NCBI GenBank assembly: GCA_025356925.1
Contig: JANXQE010000471.1
Span: forward strand, 1-7,576
From: Limisphaerales bacterium
Lineage (GTDB): Bacteria; Verrucomicrobiota; Verrucomicrobiia; Limisphaerales; UBA8199
DNA length: 7,576 nucleotides
Direction of reading: 5' to 3'
Every line of letters begins with the position of its first letter. The first letter of the stretch is position 1. The position numbers were made by a program, and so were the translations under genes. The notes below the pieces were generated by a model that was given only the letters and a program-made list of their open reading frames with translations, did no database searches and was not told the DNA's origin. Positions 7,209 to 7,576 of the stretch are shown piece by piece.

Positions 7209-7340
7209 TCAGAGCTTTACTGGTTCAACGGCGTACGTGGGTGGATGTGCGATTCGATAGGCCTTCACGGCCCATCCTAGCAATAATAAGCCCACCACAA
7301 TGCATAGAACCATCTGTTCCCGTTTGGTCAGGCGGTTCAC
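7209..7340 (-). CDS. Small single-pass membrane protein, 43 residues, GTG start
   Basis: The reading frame begins with a GTG codon and gives MNRLTKREQ, then a hydrophobic helix (about 10-25, VLCIVVGLLLLGWAV), then KAYRIAHPPTYAVEPVKL. A basic N-terminus, one membrane span and a short proline-containing tail make a plausible bitopic protein. Its stop ends one base before the ATG of the Minf_1886-family gene, so the two are almost certainly co-transcribed and probably translationally coupled. No ATG lies upstream in frame; the internal ATG at codon 10 would remove the basic N-terminus, so GTG is preferred. A promoter-like pair ends seven bases before the GTG, implying a leaderless or nearly leaderless message. 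I know no function. Similar tiny proteins next to leuS are recalled in Verrucomicrobiota. Confidence 0.72.
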   Translation of the reverse strand: MNRLTKREQMVLCIVVGLLLLGWAVKAYRIAHPPTYAVEPVKL

Positions 7341-7347
7341 TGGAGTA

Positions 7348-7376
7348 AGAATAGCATATACCGGGCCGATTAACAA
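7348..7376 (-). promoter_or_regulatory. Sigma70-like promoter for the 43-residue/Minf_1886 pair
   Basis: Read on the minus strand, a -35-like TTGTTA (7371-7376) and a -10-like TATTCT (7348-7353) are separated by exactly 17 bases. TG one base upstream of the -10 makes it an extended -10 (TGC-TATTCT). The -10 ends seven bases before the GTG, so transcription would start at about the first base of the start codon. Sequence match only. Confidence 0.42.
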
Positions 7377-7488
7377 TAACTTAGGCGGGCCTCGGGGCAG
7401 ATCATGCTGACGATTAAGGAACCTTTGCTCCGAACCCGAGCTCGTGCTCCTAACCTTATTCGTAATCTTCTTTTACCCATTTGGTTCA

Positions 7489-7576
7489 TCACCCCACCAC
7501 GATATTGACCAATCGTTTCGGTACCACGATCGCCTTTTTGATGATCTTGCCATCGATGAACGGTTTGACTTTTTCC
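7489..7576 (-). CDS. leuS: Leucyl-tRNA synthetase, C-terminal end (partial)
   Basis: Only the last 28 codons are in the window; the gene continues past the right edge. The visible frame reads EKVKPFIDGKIIKKAIVVPK and ends in RLVNIVVG before a TGA stop. The phrases VKPFIDGK and VVPKRLVNIVV are the highly conserved C-terminus of bacterial LeuRS, part of the domain that contacts the tRNA-Leu elbow. The enzyme charges tRNA-Leu in the cytoplasm. A gap of 148 bases separates its stop from the next gene. No clear intrinsic terminator is visible in this gap, so read-through into the downstream genes is possible. Confidence 0.92.
   Translation of the reverse strand, partial: EKVKPFIDGKIIKKAIVVPKRLVNIVVG

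Noticed and set aside
7370..7480. A 36-residue arginine-rich minus-strand ORF after leuS (starts MGKRRLRIRLGARARVR).
   Set aside because: It covers the proposed -35 element, has no recognisable family and is short enough to occur by chance. A small basic peptide cannot be wholly excluded.

Overview
The window suggests a member of the Verrucomicrobiota, probably a soil or sediment lineage near Limisphaerales/Pedosphaera. The main reason is a Minf_1886-family protein, a small family recalled chiefly from Verrucomicrobiota and Planctomycetota. Two tiny membrane proteins of a kind recalled beside housekeeping genes in that phylum, the moderately high GC content and the lack of Shine-Dalgarno sequences agree with this. 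The taxonomic call is inference; no rRNA gene or species-specific marker is present.

All recognised genes lie on the minus strand, so transcription runs from the right edge to the left. In that order they are: the last 28 codons of leuS (leucyl-tRNA synthetase); a 43-residue single-pass membrane protein with a GTG start; a 259-residue Minf_1886-family protein that appears split by an in-frame insert of about 117 residues; an 857-residue two-lobed M16 zinc peptidase; a 528-residue B12-binding-type radical SAM protein of the DUF4080 class; a 55-residue two-helix membrane protein; dtd (D-aminoacyl-tRNA deacylase); and a secreted serine hydrolase of the beta-lactamase/DD-peptidase fold. The 43- and 55-residue genes were found by reading the intergenic sequence.

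Spacing suggests two or three transcription units. The 43-residue gene and the Minf_1886 gene are one base apart and share a plausible promoter that would give a leaderless message. The M16 and radical SAM genes are 21 bases apart, and the 55-residue gene follows after 36 bases. Gaps of 140 to 150 bases precede M16, dtd and the serine hydrolase. No single pathway links the genes. leuS and dtd both serve aminoacyl-tRNA quality or supply, but they are separated by unrelated genes.

There is no CRISPR array, IS element, phage gene, tRNA or rRNA here, and no obvious defence system. The point most worth following up is the split Minf_1886 protein. Its insert resembles, from memory, a peptide that recurs within or attached to unrelated verrucomicrobial proteins, so it may be a protein-coding repeat element. 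Second is the DUF4080 radical SAM protein, whose function is unknown and whose B12-type domain lacks the usual cobalamin-ligating histidine motif.
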